Positions 10,771-19,830 of a stretch of 26,484 nucleotides of DNA are shown here, piece by piece. Within the stretch, counting starts at the first letter, position 1; the number at the start of each line of letters is the position of its first letter. Source of the stretch: Chara braunii (taxonomy: Eukaryota; Streptophyta; Charophyceae; Charales; Characeae). The translations under genes were made by a program, and so were the position numbers. The stretch is taken from positions 1,691,022 through 1,717,505 of the forward strand of contig BFEA01000332.1 of the NCBI GenBank assembly GCA_003427395.1, given 5' to 3'. Under the pieces are notes generated by a model. It ran no database searches. It saw nothing but the letters and a program-made list of their open reading frames with translations, and had not been told where the DNA came from.

Positions 10771-10818
10771 ATGGGCCATAATTATTATGGTGAGCCTGCT
10801 TGGCCTAATGACTTACTT
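10771..10818 (+). pseudogene. petD: Cytochrome b6f subunit IV fragment
   Basis: Reads MGHNYYGEPAWPNDLL, the conserved N-terminal region of PetD, a plastoquinone-binding subunit of the b6f complex. Sixteen residues remain. The following codons are unrelated and end at a stop near 10860. Confidence 0.92.
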
Positions 10819-11053
10819 TCACATTATTATTTAAATTCAACAAAACTGGATGAAGACTAGAAGCTTGTACAGATGTTTTTTTCTAATTCTATAAACTAAA
10901 AAAGAGATTGCATTTTTTATTTATATATCTTTTTTAGAAGAAATATTCAAGCAAATTAAAGAAGAATCAAAGTATGGATTTTTAGAGAAAAAACAATTTC
11001 ATGAATTATTGATATTTTTTTTTCATTGAATATATTAATATATTCAATGTATT
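10819..11053. other. Unassigned AT-rich stretch
   Basis: One + frame around 10930-11000 contains KQIKEESKYGFLEKKQFHEL. It looks coding-like but I do not recognise it. The remainder is AT-rich spacer. Confidence 0.4.
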
Positions 11054-11146
11054 GAATTGTAGATCCTCTAGACCATGTCAGAATTACTTTTTTTTGTGCT
11101 GCTAAATTAAGAATATGAACTTTTTTCAATAAATGATTTGCGAAAG
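11054..11146 (-). pseudogene. rps19: Plastid ribosomal protein S19 fragment
   Basis: The minus strand reads ANHLLKKVHILNLAAQKK then VILTWSRGSTI, the N-terminal third of plastid S19, a small-subunit head protein. The start and the conserved GHKLGEF C-terminal region are absent. Homology ends at a short AATATATT-type patch and, upstream, at unrelated sequence leading to psaA. Confidence 0.9.
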
Positions 11147-11181
11147 GCAGGATCAAAACGTTGGCAAGGTAAACGGCCTAA

Positions 11182-11453
<272 letters not shown>

Positions 11454-11570
11454 TGAACAAATTCCAATTAAAACAAAACCCATATGAGATATTGAAGAAT
11501 AAGCAATTCTGCGCTTTAAGTTCTTTTGAGATAAACAAACAGAAGCTGCTAATATAGAAAGACTTCGTTA
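11454..11570 (-). pseudogene. ndhD: Plastid NAD(P)H dehydrogenase subunit D fragment
   Basis: The minus strand reads [20 protein letters not shown] then [13 protein letters not shown], the conserved antiporter-like core of NdhD. The [14 protein letters not shown] motif fits plastid ndhD better than mitochondrial nad4. About 35 residues remain, and the upstream end shows a stop where homology fades toward the chlB junction. Confidence 0.87.
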
Positions 11571-11580
11571 TACCATACCA

Positions 11581-11670
11581 AGTACATGTAGGAGTTAATA
11601 GAATTAAATCAGGTTTTTCCTCTTTATCTTTCCTAGTTATATTTTCTACTACTTTTTCTTGAGATCCTCT
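11581..11670 (-). pseudogene. chlB: Light-independent protochlorophyllide reductase subunit B fragment
   Basis: The minus strand reads [19 protein letters not shown] then [11 protein letters not shown], from the N-terminal region of ChlB. The Cys in PTCT sits in the segment conserved in this nitrogenase-like enzyme of dark chlorophyll synthesis. Thirty residues remain, fused downstream to the ndhD piece. Plastid chlB is lost in flowering plants, which excludes an angiosperm source. Confidence 0.92.
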
Positions 11671-11689
11671 TGTACTTCTAGTACTGGCA

Positions 11690-12168
11690 TAGGGCAAGCT
11701 TCTACATATTTATCTATAAGATCTCGTTTTGAAGTTCTCGGTGTGAATGGACCTTATTGTTTGGCCAAACAGATTTGTAACTTGGTACATGATATTTGTA
11801 TTAATTTGAGAATATCCTCGAAGATAGAGCTTGGCGATAAAGTGAAATTCTTGTCTACACTTATCAGTCTTGGAAAAACCAATATTACAATGGAAGCACC
11901 TATCTCTGATATAATAAAAAACCTGAGTAGATCTGGATTTTGTGATCAAGCGGGTAAACCACATGCCAAATTGGCCTGGGTGAACTTGGATATTGCAAAG
12001 ATTCTTAAAAAATTTAATCAGATTCTACAAGGTGTTTGTAATTATTATAGTTTTGTACNCAATCGTACCNAGCTGCGTCGTATTCAATATATCATACANT
12101 ANTCNGCCATGGCCACACTAGGTCGAAAACTCAAATTGAATAGTGCTGCTAAGGTTTTCAAACGTTTC
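11690..12168 (+). pseudogene. Group II intron maturase fragment (domain X), probably mitochondrial
   Basis: The open frame contains KAKLAWVNLD-like maturase sequence. Recognisable stretches are ISDIIKNLSRSGFCDQ, AGKPHAKLAWVNLDIAKI, QGVCNYYSF, LRRIQYII and LGRKLKLNSAAKVFKRF. This is the thumb/X domain of group II intron reverse transcriptase-maturases, which help the host intron fold and splice. The reverse transcriptase core and endonuclease domain are missing. Five undetermined bases (12058, 12070, 12099, 12102, 12105) fall inside. The source is more likely a mitochondrial intron by sequence style, but a plastid intron is possible. Confidence 0.82.
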
Positions 12169-12280
12169 TCTTTTCCACTTTCCATTACCCGTGGGACTCG
12201 ACCCTATCAAAGGACTCAAGCAAGCAAATTTAGATTTAGAAAAAGCCAAATTAAAGGCTCATGAAATTCTAATTCAAGGT
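12169..12280. other. Unassigned piece between maturase and rpl5-like fragment
   Basis: One + frame contains KQANLDLEKAKLKAHEIL, an alpha-helical, coding-like segment that I cannot name. The maturase frame continues across this stretch only by chance. Confidence 0.35.
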
Positions 12281-12346
12281 TCTAGTCACACATACTCCTA
12301 CTGGCATTTTTTTTCTAATTTGGAAACCAGCTATAGCTTTAGATAA
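12281..12346 (-). pseudogene. rpl5: Ribosomal protein L5 fragment, plastid/bacterial type
   Basis: The minus strand reads SKAIAGFQIRKKMPVGVCVT, matching the AIAGFKIREKMPIG-type core of bacterial and plastid L5, the 5S rRNA-binding large-subunit protein. About 20 residues remain. Either organelle could be the source, but the bacterial-like pattern favours plastid. Confidence 0.7.
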
Positions 12347-12662
12347 ATATAAAATTGTTTTTTTGACTGAGTAAAATATCTAAATACAGTATAATAGAAT
12401 CTATTTATTTCCATTTATTTATATTACATACTATTTATATCATTTATATTTATATCATCTATTTATATATCATCTATTTATGTTTTTCATAAATAGATGA
12501 TAATAATACTAATATGAATATATAGTAATATATAATAATATATTACTATATAGACTACTAATATATATGTTTATAATTAAGAAATTAATAATGAATAAAA
12601 TATTAATATTCATAAAGAATAATATAACATATATGTAATAAGACACCTCATTTATTTATATT

Positions 12663-12666
<4 letters not shown>
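12347..12666. other. AT-rich spacer at right edge of mosaic
   Basis: Extremely AT-rich with repeated TTTATAT/ATATCATCT motifs and no gene piece. It ends abruptly at the CT microsatellite. Confidence 0.6.
12468..12502. terminator. 15-bp stem-loop
   Basis: Perfect inverted repeat (arms 12468-12482 and 12488-12502, core catctatttatg) around a T5 loop. Such hairpins are typical of organellar 3' ends, but no gene end is identifiable beside it. Confidence 0.35.

Positions 12667-12732
<66 letters not shown>
12667..12732. repeat. (CT)33 microsatellite at right edge of organellar block
   Basis: Pure CT repeat separating AT-rich organellar-type sequence from ordinary GC-balanced sequence that starts ttcaaaggtgg. 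It mirrors the CT tract at the left edge. Confidence 0.95.
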
Positions 12733-12734
<2 letters not shown>

Positions 12735-13726
12735 AAAGGTGGTCAAATAATTTTTTGATTTGTGATTGATGACTCGGGGACCCGGCAAACCTGCAGAGTG
12801 TCGGGGGATATGGAAGCATCAGGTTATAGTGTGGATGTCTGTCGTCGATGTGGTTGCCCAGCTGAAGCAATGACGACTCGTTGACGAGTGTCGATGCCAT
12901 TTGGTGGGGGTTGGCAGGGGAAATCGGTGAACCTTCAGTCACAGAGGGAGGGTAGCATCTTGTGTGTTGGAACGAGGAATGGAAATCAGAAATCTTCGGG
13001 CAGAGAGTCCAGGGCTGCATGTACACAAAGTGTGGATGCGTGTACATGTGTAATAGTGCGAACTTGCATGCGGATGTGTACAGTGTCTCATGGCTGCTTG
13101 TGCTGGGAAGAACATCGGAGGGGATGTGTACAATGTCTGATCGCTGTTTCTGTTGGGAAAAACATCGGAGCAGGGCCCAAGATGAAAGAAGCGTAGAACT
13201 TGTGTGGGGAAGTTAACAGTGTGTCTTATCCCGAAGGACGTGTGTCGTAAATAAATGACATAAATGCAAAATGCCGAGGAACGGTTGGCTAAATCATAGT
13301 ACATTGTAAAATTCTAAAATGCCAATTATATGTGTCCTTAATTCTTGTTGGTAAACCCGAAGAGACTGTGGAATTGCACGGAAACAGCGAGAGGGAGGTG
13401 GTGTCTATTTTTGGCAAACCGGAACTGATGCAAAATGGGTATGGGTTCAGTGGTTGGATGGGGCCAAGGGCTAGGGATCAGTATGTGTCCCAGAGCATGG
13501 GTTATTTTGTGGGGCCTTAGAACCATCTCCATGCACAGCTTGCAGCTATGACCTCGAGGGGAGAAGTGGAGAAGGGGGGGGAGGGAGGGCGGGAGGATTT
13601 GGGACGGGGTGTGGCATTCAATGTAGGGATGGATGGGATGCGCGGATGACAATGTGGGTTGAGACCAGCCCACGGTTTTGGGAGCAGCATTGAGCTTGGA
13701 GCTACGAGCGGGAGGGATGGTGTCAT
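12733..13726. other. No recognisable gene; 50-bp tandem duplication at 13072-13171
   Basis: GC-balanced sequence. A unit starting ggatgtgtaca and ending acatcggag is present twice with a 50-bp period and several differences. Open frames on both strands have no domain I recognise. Confidence 0.5.
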
Positions 13727-13817
13727 GGGATGGATGGATGGATGGATGGATGGATGAGATTGATGCATCGGATGGATGGGATTGATTGATTGATGGATGG
13801 ATGGATGGATGGATGGT
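13727..13817. repeat. (GGAT)n / (ATTG)n tetranucleotide repeats
   Basis: GGAT units interrupted by a gattgatgcatcggatgg segment and ATTG units. Minus-strand frames give Ile/His/Pro/Ser repeats only. Confidence 0.95.
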
Positions 13818-13861
13818 GTTTGGTCGACTGTTTTGGTAGCCATATCGTTTTTAGGCATATA

Positions 13862-14034
13862 ATCGACATATGTAATGTAGCGGCACCATAATTGACATTA
13901 TGTAATGTAGTGGCGCCATAATTGACATATGTAATGTAGTGGCACCAAATAACATATGTAATGTAGTGGCAACATAATTGACATATGTAATGTAGTGGCA
14001 CCATAATTGACATATGTAATGTAGCGGCACCATG
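13862..14034. repeat. 29-30-bp tandem array, six units
   Basis: Six contiguous copies of a unit reading gacatatgtaatgtagtggc followed by accataatt, with small substitutions and indels. There are no unique spacers, so it is a minisatellite. Confidence 0.95.
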
Positions 14035-14273
14035 AAGCTGCATGCAACTAATCAGTGAGTGAAAAAACATCGACCTCGCAAAGTTCGTATGTTACACATG
14101 ATAGCTGTAACATACATGATGGTAGAGCCTACTCGCACGCAGAGAGAGAGCTTGTGAAAGTAAGGAGACAGTGCAGTGGATCAGTGAGCAACTGTAATCG
14201 CCATCATCTTGGTACGAGGGCACGGCAATTAGGTGTGGTGCATGGGGGGGTGGGGGGGGAATAAGGGGGAGGG

Positions 14274-14313
<40 letters not shown>

Positions 14314-14557
14314 GAGCTCTGCAACACGCAGCATGTCAGTAAGCGGCAGCAGAAGGGCAGGCGCTAACGTTGAAAACCGAATCAAAAGGTAATGCTCTAT
14401 TTGAATACGAAAGTTTTTTTTCCTTCTAAATTTGAATACAAAACATATGCTTGGTATTCAAAAACGACGTATATGCATTCTATTTGAAGTGCCCTGCTAT
14501 TGGAGAAAAGTGGATTTACTTTTTTAAGTTCCAGGCCCTAGGCAGCCGTGGCACCCG

Positions 14558-14563
<6 letters not shown>
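14035..14563. other. No recognisable gene; (GA)n at about 14274-14300
   Basis: Contains G-rich runs at about 14244-14272, followed by a GA microsatellite and an acagacagacag patch. No domain or RNA gene is seen. Confidence 0.5.

Positions 14564-14594
<31 letters not shown>
14564..14594. repeat. T31 homopolymer
   Basis: Uninterrupted T run, possibly the A-tail of a minus-strand retroposon. No target-site duplication was identified. Confidence 0.9.
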
Positions 14595-15404
14595 CTTCCA
14601 GGATTGCAGCCAATACTGATTCTGCTCCGCGAGGACTTACCCCTCTAGTAGCCCCTGCCTGCAATTTCAACACCCTTTTGATGGCGAATTTGGGATGAAG
14701 GTAGTGACCGATATTCGTCATTGCCGTTCACGTCAAAAGGTGAAATGTCCAGGGAACAGTGGAGATGACTTCCTTATGTAGGTGATTACAGAGTACACCA
14801 TTGAATTATTGTAGGTGTATCTGGCATGAAAATGGGACCAGATACCGGCATCAGAGTGCCACGGGTAGAAAATTACTCTGTAGGGAAGAGTCCCTGGTCA
14901 TAAGCAGCAGGGAAAGAGAAGAACCATGACACAGCTGGGCTGTTGTGTCATGTTGTTTTGAGCAGGTGTGCTATTGGCGAAAGTGTGTAGAGTGGGACAG
15001 TTAGGGAAGGGACCTGGGAGTACGATTTGCGTCTACATTTTCATAATGTGTAAAAACTTCGTAGAGTCCTGCCCGTTAACGCGCCATGGTTTTAGGAAAA
15101 CGTACGGGCTACTACAGGAGCGCCCAAATTCATCCGACTAGAAATGTTTGTACTTTTTTTTTTCCCAGCGGCTGATACCTAAGTACTGGTGGTTTAGTGG
15201 TTGTTCCGAGCTGGTTGTGTTGCAGAAATTAATAAATAATAAATATCATTAGAATATGGCATTTGTAATGTTTGTATAATACAAACTATTACAGCAGTTT
15301 CAATTATGCCATATGTGTTTGTAATCTAGGCTGTTTTATCCGGGTGCCCAGGTCCCTGACCGGGCACGACCCCCAGTCAGGGTTGCGGGCAGCCCCAGCC
15401 CCTG
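14595..15404. other. No recognisable gene
   Basis: No conserved domain is seen. The GC-rich stretch at about 15335-15404, immediately before an A run, resembles in style the GC-rich sequence at the window's right end. Confidence 0.45.
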
Positions 15405-15430
15405 AAAAAAAAAAAAAAAAAAAAAAAAAA
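15335..15430 (+). repeat. GC-rich segment with A26 tail, retroposon-like
   Basis: A GC-rich segment containing gaccgggcacgacccccag ends in an A26 run at 15405-15430. GC-rich body plus poly-A suggests a short retroposed sequence, but no pol III promoter or target duplication could be recognised. Confidence 0.4.
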
Positions 15431-15739
15431 TCCAGGAAGGAAGTGTAAAATACTAAAATTGCAATCCAAACGGCAAACCGCTTTCGGCTGAGGATCAGAT
15501 TAGAATTCCGCACAGCAGCGGCAGACAGAAAAAAACGAAAATAACGGAATCACACTAACCAATTCAACCACCCCCCTTTTATTCCCTTCAAATTTTAAAA
15601 CCAATGTACCCCCCCCCCCACCCCCCGGGCCCTTTGACAGCCAACTCGCAAAAAAAGAAATAAGCCCAGTTTTGGGTTCCTCTGGGAGACCACAGGAAAC
15701 CTAAAAAGAAACCTTTTCATTTTCGAGTTTTTAAGCTAT

Positions 15740-16165
15740 TATATAAAGGGAAAAATTTTGAAATGCCCCTCCGACTTCCATTTATCATTTATGTGTTATT
15801 GCGGGTAGGGCCTTATGATGACTGACTTATTTTGTCCCACCCCTCTGACAACAATTGAGGTTTCGGAAAAACCTCTGGCTCATTTGGGTCTCGACTCCCT
15901 CAGGTATGCCCCAACAGGTACAGGGCCCAAATTTGCAGTATGCTCCGGTAGCTCCCCTCCTAGGGCCAGGGGAAAGGCTGCGAGGGTCCCAGGGCTAGGG
16001 GAACGGCGGCGAGTGCCACCAATGGGCGCAGGGGAAAGTTGCACCCCTTGCTGATAGGGGCCTCCAGAAAACTTCAGAGGTCCTAGGGGCAGGACAGGGT
16101 AAGTCGGCCATCGGAAAGAAATGGAAGTCGGAGGGGCATTTCAAAAAATTTCCCCCATATAAATT
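15740..16165. mobile_element. Possible non-autonomous element with inverted repeats
   Basis: A 28-bp stretch at 15756-15783 is exactly inverted at 16119-16146, inside an imperfect inverted repeat of about 45 bp that extends toward a TATATAA/ATATAAA edge on each side. The enclosed ~360 bp have no coding sequence. This resembles a MITE or a foldback repeat. The outer end of the right arm lies within the duplicated 84-bp unit, and no clear target-site duplication is visible. Confidence 0.45.
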
Positions 16166-16271
16166 GGAAGTGATATGGCAATGAATATCGGCCATCGGAA
16201 AGAAATGGAAGTCGGAGGGGCATTTCAAAAAATTTCCCCCATATAAATTGGAAGTGATATGGCAATGAATA
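16104..16271. repeat. Perfect 84-bp tandem duplication
   Basis: Positions 16104-16187 and 16188-16271 are identical (starting tcggccatcggaaag and ending ggcaatgaata). Each copy contains one copy of the right inverted-repeat arm described for 15740-16165. Confidence 0.97.
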
Positions 16272-16590
16272 TTGGAACACACATCGCATTGTGAGTGTAT
16301 CCATACATTTGTTGAATGAGTGTAAAATTTAAATCAAGTTTTGCATGTGAATATCATGTGAGAGCTATCTTTTTTGGTCAGTTCTTTTTTTTGTTTTGAA
16401 TTGTTAATTTACTCGTAAATGACAGCGAAATTTCTGGAATTTCAGTATTTTTTTGGTCTAAATTTTTTCATTCTGAAACGTACAGTACTGTACGTTACAT
16501 ACCGAAACATACAGTTGCTGTACTCCTTTTATCGAATTGTTGTTGCGTAAAAAGATCATAAACTAAGATGGACGTTTCATTTCCAACTAG
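16272..16590. other. AT-rich stretch, no recognised gene
   Basis: T-rich sequence with a short palindromic acgtacagtactgtacgt patch at about 16479-16496. Confidence 0.5.
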
Positions 16591-16730
16591 TTGCCCAGCG
16601 TGCCATGGCCGACGGCTGCAGCAGGGCGGTGTGTGGTTAGGAATGCTGTACCCCTTTTGCAGCATGTGATGCTCCCCACCAATGTTGACGGGTGTGCCCT
16701 GGCCGACGGCTGCAGCAGGCTGGTGTGTGC
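16591..16730. repeat. Imperfect direct repeat, 94-bp offset
   Basis: A block ending tggccgacggctgcagcagg occurs at about 16601 and 16695. The two copies fall in different reading frames. The open frame 16591-16848 (+, 85 codons) crosses both and has no recognised domain. Confidence 0.75.
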
Positions 16731-17035
16731 GAAGGGAGTCGTGGTGCCCAACACGTGGACGCAGGAGCTCCACACTGATGCGGCGCAATACATCATATTC
16801 GGCTCTCTGTACCTAAGCACAAAAATGGCCGAGGTGGGAAAAAGTTGAGACACTACAATCTGTGGAGGAGATTTCCTTCCTGCATACCCACAGCAGAACC
16901 AAGAAAGCCATCAATGTCATAAGCGGCCGTGGATAATCTCCTCCTCATCATGATGGATGACTCGGAGGTTTGAGCACATAGACAATAGCCACAAAAGTGG
17001 GACGTCACTGACCTGTCTTCAATAAATTTGTTGGA
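16731..17035. other. No recognisable gene
   Basis: GC-balanced sequence. Frames carry stops, and no domain or RNA is seen. Confidence 0.45.
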
Positions 17036-17395
17036 AGAGTGCGTCTATGGGTTGGAGCTGCTAGAGGAGGAGAAGGAAACCACATTTATGTTCTGCGAAA
17101 TCAGCACTGCTCACTGGATGTGGCAGAGCGACCATGAATGACGAGATCCTTTAAATCCCACTGAACGAGAAGAGGACCAAGATTTTATATCTCCTAGCAG
17201 GCAAGGACCACAAGCGTGCGTCTATAGGTTGGAGCTGTTGCAGGAGGAGAAGGACATGGCCTTCATGTTCCGTGAAACCAGCACTGCTGACTGGATGTGG
17301 TAGAGTGACCATGACGAGATCCTTTGAATCCCACTGAACCAGAAGAGGGACCAAGATTTTATGTCTCCTAGCAGGCAAGGATCACACAATAGCTG
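17036..17395 (+). pseudogene. Tandemly duplicated, decayed coding-like segment (~180-bp unit)
   Basis: Two diverged copies start at about 17039 and 17217. In the same relative frame they read CVYGLELLEEEKETTFMF and CVYRLELLQEEKDMAFMF, each followed by a STA-x-WMW motif and a SDH motif. Amino-acid similarity is kept while stops and small indels have appeared, which suggests descent from a once-coding sequence. I do not recognise the family. The sequence after each SDH is disrupted. Confidence 0.45.
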
Positions 17396-17735
17396 GTAAC
17401 AAGGTTCCAGAGTCCTGTCTTTGTAATAAAGAGTCGCCTCCCCCAATTATGGGTTACTTCTGTATGTTTTTGCAAATAAAATTATTCCTCCTCTCGAAGT
17501 TACGAAGTCATTTTGTTGAGTTCCTTCAACATGGTTATCTCAAGTGCCATAGTATACTCTATTTGTTCGCCTGTGTTGGTTTGGGGTATGGCTCATATCA
17601 TACGCAATGAAATTGGCAACGAAGAGTAGACAGAGAGAATTAGTACCATCAAATGATAATAGAATAAAACCATACTAGACTTTTGCCCCCACAAGTATAT
17701 AACATATAATTCACGAATGTATGAAGGCCACAACG
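17396..17735. other. No recognised gene; left flank of mitochondrial-type insertion
   Basis: AT-rich. Possibly part of the insertion that follows, but no gene piece could be identified. Confidence 0.4.
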
Positions 17736-17823
17736 TGGGAGAGGCAGGATTTGACCCTATCTACCATCAACAGATATATAGTTTGTAGCTTTTAACCACT
17801 TGGGGTGACTTGGCCACTCTCCC
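17736..17823 (-). pseudogene. trnY: tRNA-Tyr-like copy A, bacterial/mitochondrial type
   Basis: The minus strand starts gggagagtggcc and ends cctgcctctccca, giving a perfect 7-bp acceptor stem plus discriminator A. A ggttaaaagc D-arm and a long variable arm mark the organellar type of tRNA-Tyr. The D-arm carries an inserted duplication of ccaagt (about 10 nt) and the anticodon loop reads AUA instead of GUA, so it is probably dead. Copy B follows 207 bp on. Confidence 0.8.
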
Positions 17824-18160
17824 AAAGAACTTAACATTCTATTGGGAAGAATCGAGAATAAAAAACGTTCATATTAATCCTCAATTAAAATAAAATAATG
17901 AATTGGTACAAAAGTCCTTCAGCAAGGTAGTGATTGCAATGTACAATAAAGCAGGATTCGAACCTACAGAAAAATATAATCCTAGACAAAATTACAGTCT
18001 GTCGCTTTTAACCACTCGGCCACTCTTCCGAAGAATTCAGCATTCTATTTGGAAGAAATGAGAATAAAAACACAACCATATTCATGTGAAATTAAAATGA
18101 AATAATAAATTGGTAGAAAAACCTCGTAGCACAGGAGTGATTGCAATGCAAAAAAAAATG
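17744..18160. repeat. Tandem ~207-bp repeats: tRNA-Tyr plus 5' flank
   Basis: Each unit consists of the tRNA-Tyr copy plus about 115 bp that lie 5' of it on the minus strand (cattctattgggaaga and gtgattgcaatg blocks are present in both). The copies differ at many positions, so the duplication is old. Confidence 0.85.
17943..18029 (-). pseudogene. trnY: tRNA-Tyr-like copy B
   Basis: The minus strand reads ggaagagtggccgagtggtt, aaaagcgacagactgtaatt, then ggttcgaatcctgc. It has an intact D-arm, an anticodon loop CUGUAAU (anticodon GUA, Tyr), a long variable region and a consensus T-arm. The acceptor stem is degraded (ggaagag against cttta). This is the mitochondrial/bacterial tRNA-Tyr type, not the nuclear intron-bearing type. 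Confidence 0.85.
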
Positions 18161-18436
18161 AAAAAAAAGTTTTATGAACTGTATGAATTTACCTACGTTG
18201 CGACTTGTCCGCACCCTCGTTCGAGCTGCACTTCTTATTTGTACGCCACTCGTAAGCTAGTAAGCTATAACTTTTTTGTTTGTTCTCAAATTATAGTACG
18301 AATATGCAAATATTGCTCGGCCAAATGCTGCTTGTTTTGTGCTGTTGCAAAACATATTGTTTTTTCAAACTCTTTTGCTTACTTTTTTTTCCCGTAGAGG
18401 GGCATGCGAGAAGTACAGGATCCCGTACAGATATAT
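18161..18436. other. No recognisable gene
   Basis: AT-rich. The open frame 18110-18397 (+) has no domain I recognise. Confidence 0.4.
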
Positions 18437-18540
18437 TCCCTGTACGCTTCGTACGGAAAGGCCCCGTACGTGTACGTGCGGTACGAGAAGGCCATGTATG
18501 TGTACATGCGGTAGGGAAAGGTTCTGTACGTGTACCTTCG
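18437..18540. repeat. ~30-bp GTACG-rich tandem repeat
   Basis: Three to four imperfect units contain cgtacgtgtacgtgcggta and gaaaggcc blocks. The units are rich in the GTAC/CGTACG palindrome. The minus-strand Arg/Thr repeat frame is a by-product. Confidence 0.85.
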
Positions 18541-18845
18541 ATAATGTAGGGATTTACTATGGAAATTAAATACAATCTTGTTCCAAATTAATTTGAAGGA
18601 AAGTCTCATGATACAGTACGAGATTAATTGATTATTTGAGCAAGCAAATGATCGTAAACTTTTGTCCTCCTTCACGCTCTTAAATGAAATAATCCCGAAG
18701 ATCATTAATTCATCACTCCAAGCTTTACATGGAGCGTATGTTTGTACCACCGTCTTATATGTACACGTGTAGAAGCATGGAAAGGATAATTTGGTTTATA
18801 TTTAGTTAGCAACGGAACCAGTCATCCTAAAGTAAACAAAATAAT
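18541..18845. other. No recognised gene
   Basis: AT-rich sequence before the cox3 piece; possibly mitochondrial flank. Confidence 0.4.
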
Positions 18846-18852
18846 ACCATGT

Positions 18853-19080
18853 TTGTATGGTGGCGTGATGTAATACGTGAATCCACCTACGAAGGATATC
18901 ATACGTCAGTAGTTTAAGTGGGACTTCGTTATAGTATGATTTTGTTCATTGTGTCAGAAGTAATGTTTTTTGTAGTTTTTTTTGGGCTTTCTTTCATTCA
19001 AGTTTGTCGCCTACCGTAGAAATTGGAGTTATTTGGCCTCCAAAAGGTATTGATGTGTTAGATTCTTGGGGAATCCCCTA
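18853..19080 (+). pseudogene. cox3: Cytochrome oxidase subunit 3 fragment (mitochondrial), copy 1
   Basis: Reads WWRDVIRESTYEGYHT, then a stop where Gln is expected, [49 protein letters not shown]. This is the middle of COX3 with helices III-IV, including the conserved SEVMFF segment. About 76 residues remain. One internal stop and a stop right after WGIP (in place of FLN) show it is dead. It is decayed more than the 7491-12666 pieces. Confidence 0.95.
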
Positions 19081-19083
19081 AAT

Positions 19084-19354
19084 GCATCCATCTAGATGAA
19101 GCGTTAGCTAATGGGAATTGATTGACAATGGATCATCCATTAATTGCTTTAGCTTACTTAAAACCTCACGGGGCGTGAGTGTTTTTGTAATACATCATTT
19201 TTTAATGCAAAAACAATGAGGAAAACTTCAAGATGAGCTAAACATATAATACCTCCCATAGACAATGTAGTCCAACACAAAACCATTAAAAATCTTCAAT
19301 AAACCATGATCATCCATCATATTGGCAAATAATTTCCTCGACTCAGTAAACTTT
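19084..19354. other. Unassigned stretch between cox3 and nad7 pieces
   Basis: AT-rich and probably part of the same insertion. No gene piece was recognised. Confidence 0.4.
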
Positions 19355-19532
19355 ACGCGTACAATATATACAAGTATTATTTGTGAGGTTACTCACTTCT
19401 TAAATTATCTATTACATTAACCACCCATGTTGTGGATGTAGGAGCATTAGCCCTTTTTCCTTGGACTTTTGAGAAACGAGAAAAATTGTTAGAATTTTAT
19501 GAAAGAGTTTCAGGAGCAAAAATACATGCTTC
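19355..19532 (+). pseudogene. nad7: NADH dehydrogenase subunit 7 fragment (mitochondrial)
   Basis: Reads [12 protein letters not shown], then after a small deletion and frame change [15 protein letters not shown] and [20 protein letters not shown], ending at AS. This is the 49-kDa subunit of complex I, which carries part of the quinone site. The segment covers the ITRILNHLL / THAMDVGA region. One frameshift lies near 19410. The piece is joined directly to a second cox3 copy. Confidence 0.93.
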
Positions 19533-19685
19533 ATTATGGCATGATTTTATGCATTGTGTTAGAATTAATGTTTTTTTATAAAATTTTTTTGGGCTTCTTG
19601 CGTCTACCGTAAAAATTGGAGATATTTGGTCTTCCAAAGGTATTGATATGTTATATCCTAGGGAATCCCCTTTCTGAAATTCAAA
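19533..19685 (+). pseudogene. cox3: COX3 fragment, copy 2, fused to nad7
   Basis: The nucleotide sequence aligns over its length with copy 1 (18930-19080): it shares gattttatgcattgtgt-like, tttttttgggctt, taccgtaaaaattgga and aaaggtattgatatgtta blocks. It lacks about 12 bp, has an internal stop and many substitutions, and extends slightly further (PFLKF against the expected PFLNT). It begins where nad7 stops. Confidence 0.88.
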
Positions 19686-19830
19686 ATTCCAACTCCCTCT
19701 TTCGAGGCACATTTCGTTGTAGCAGAAAGGTTTGGCCAAAGTGGTTGGAGACACTCAAAGAGACTCGCCAGGGTGGTAACTGTAGGATAGTGGGTAACTT
19801 CCTTATCGGAATCATCCATCATGCATGAGG

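Noticed and set aside
11659-12264. 201-codon + frame as an intact gene
   Set aside because: It joins antisense chlB sequence, a maturase domain X piece and unrelated downstream sequence, and contains Ns. Only the middle is homologous.
13862-14034. Regular ~30-bp repeats as a possible CRISPR array
   Set aside because: Units are contiguous with no unique spacers, and the surrounding sequence is eukaryotic in character.
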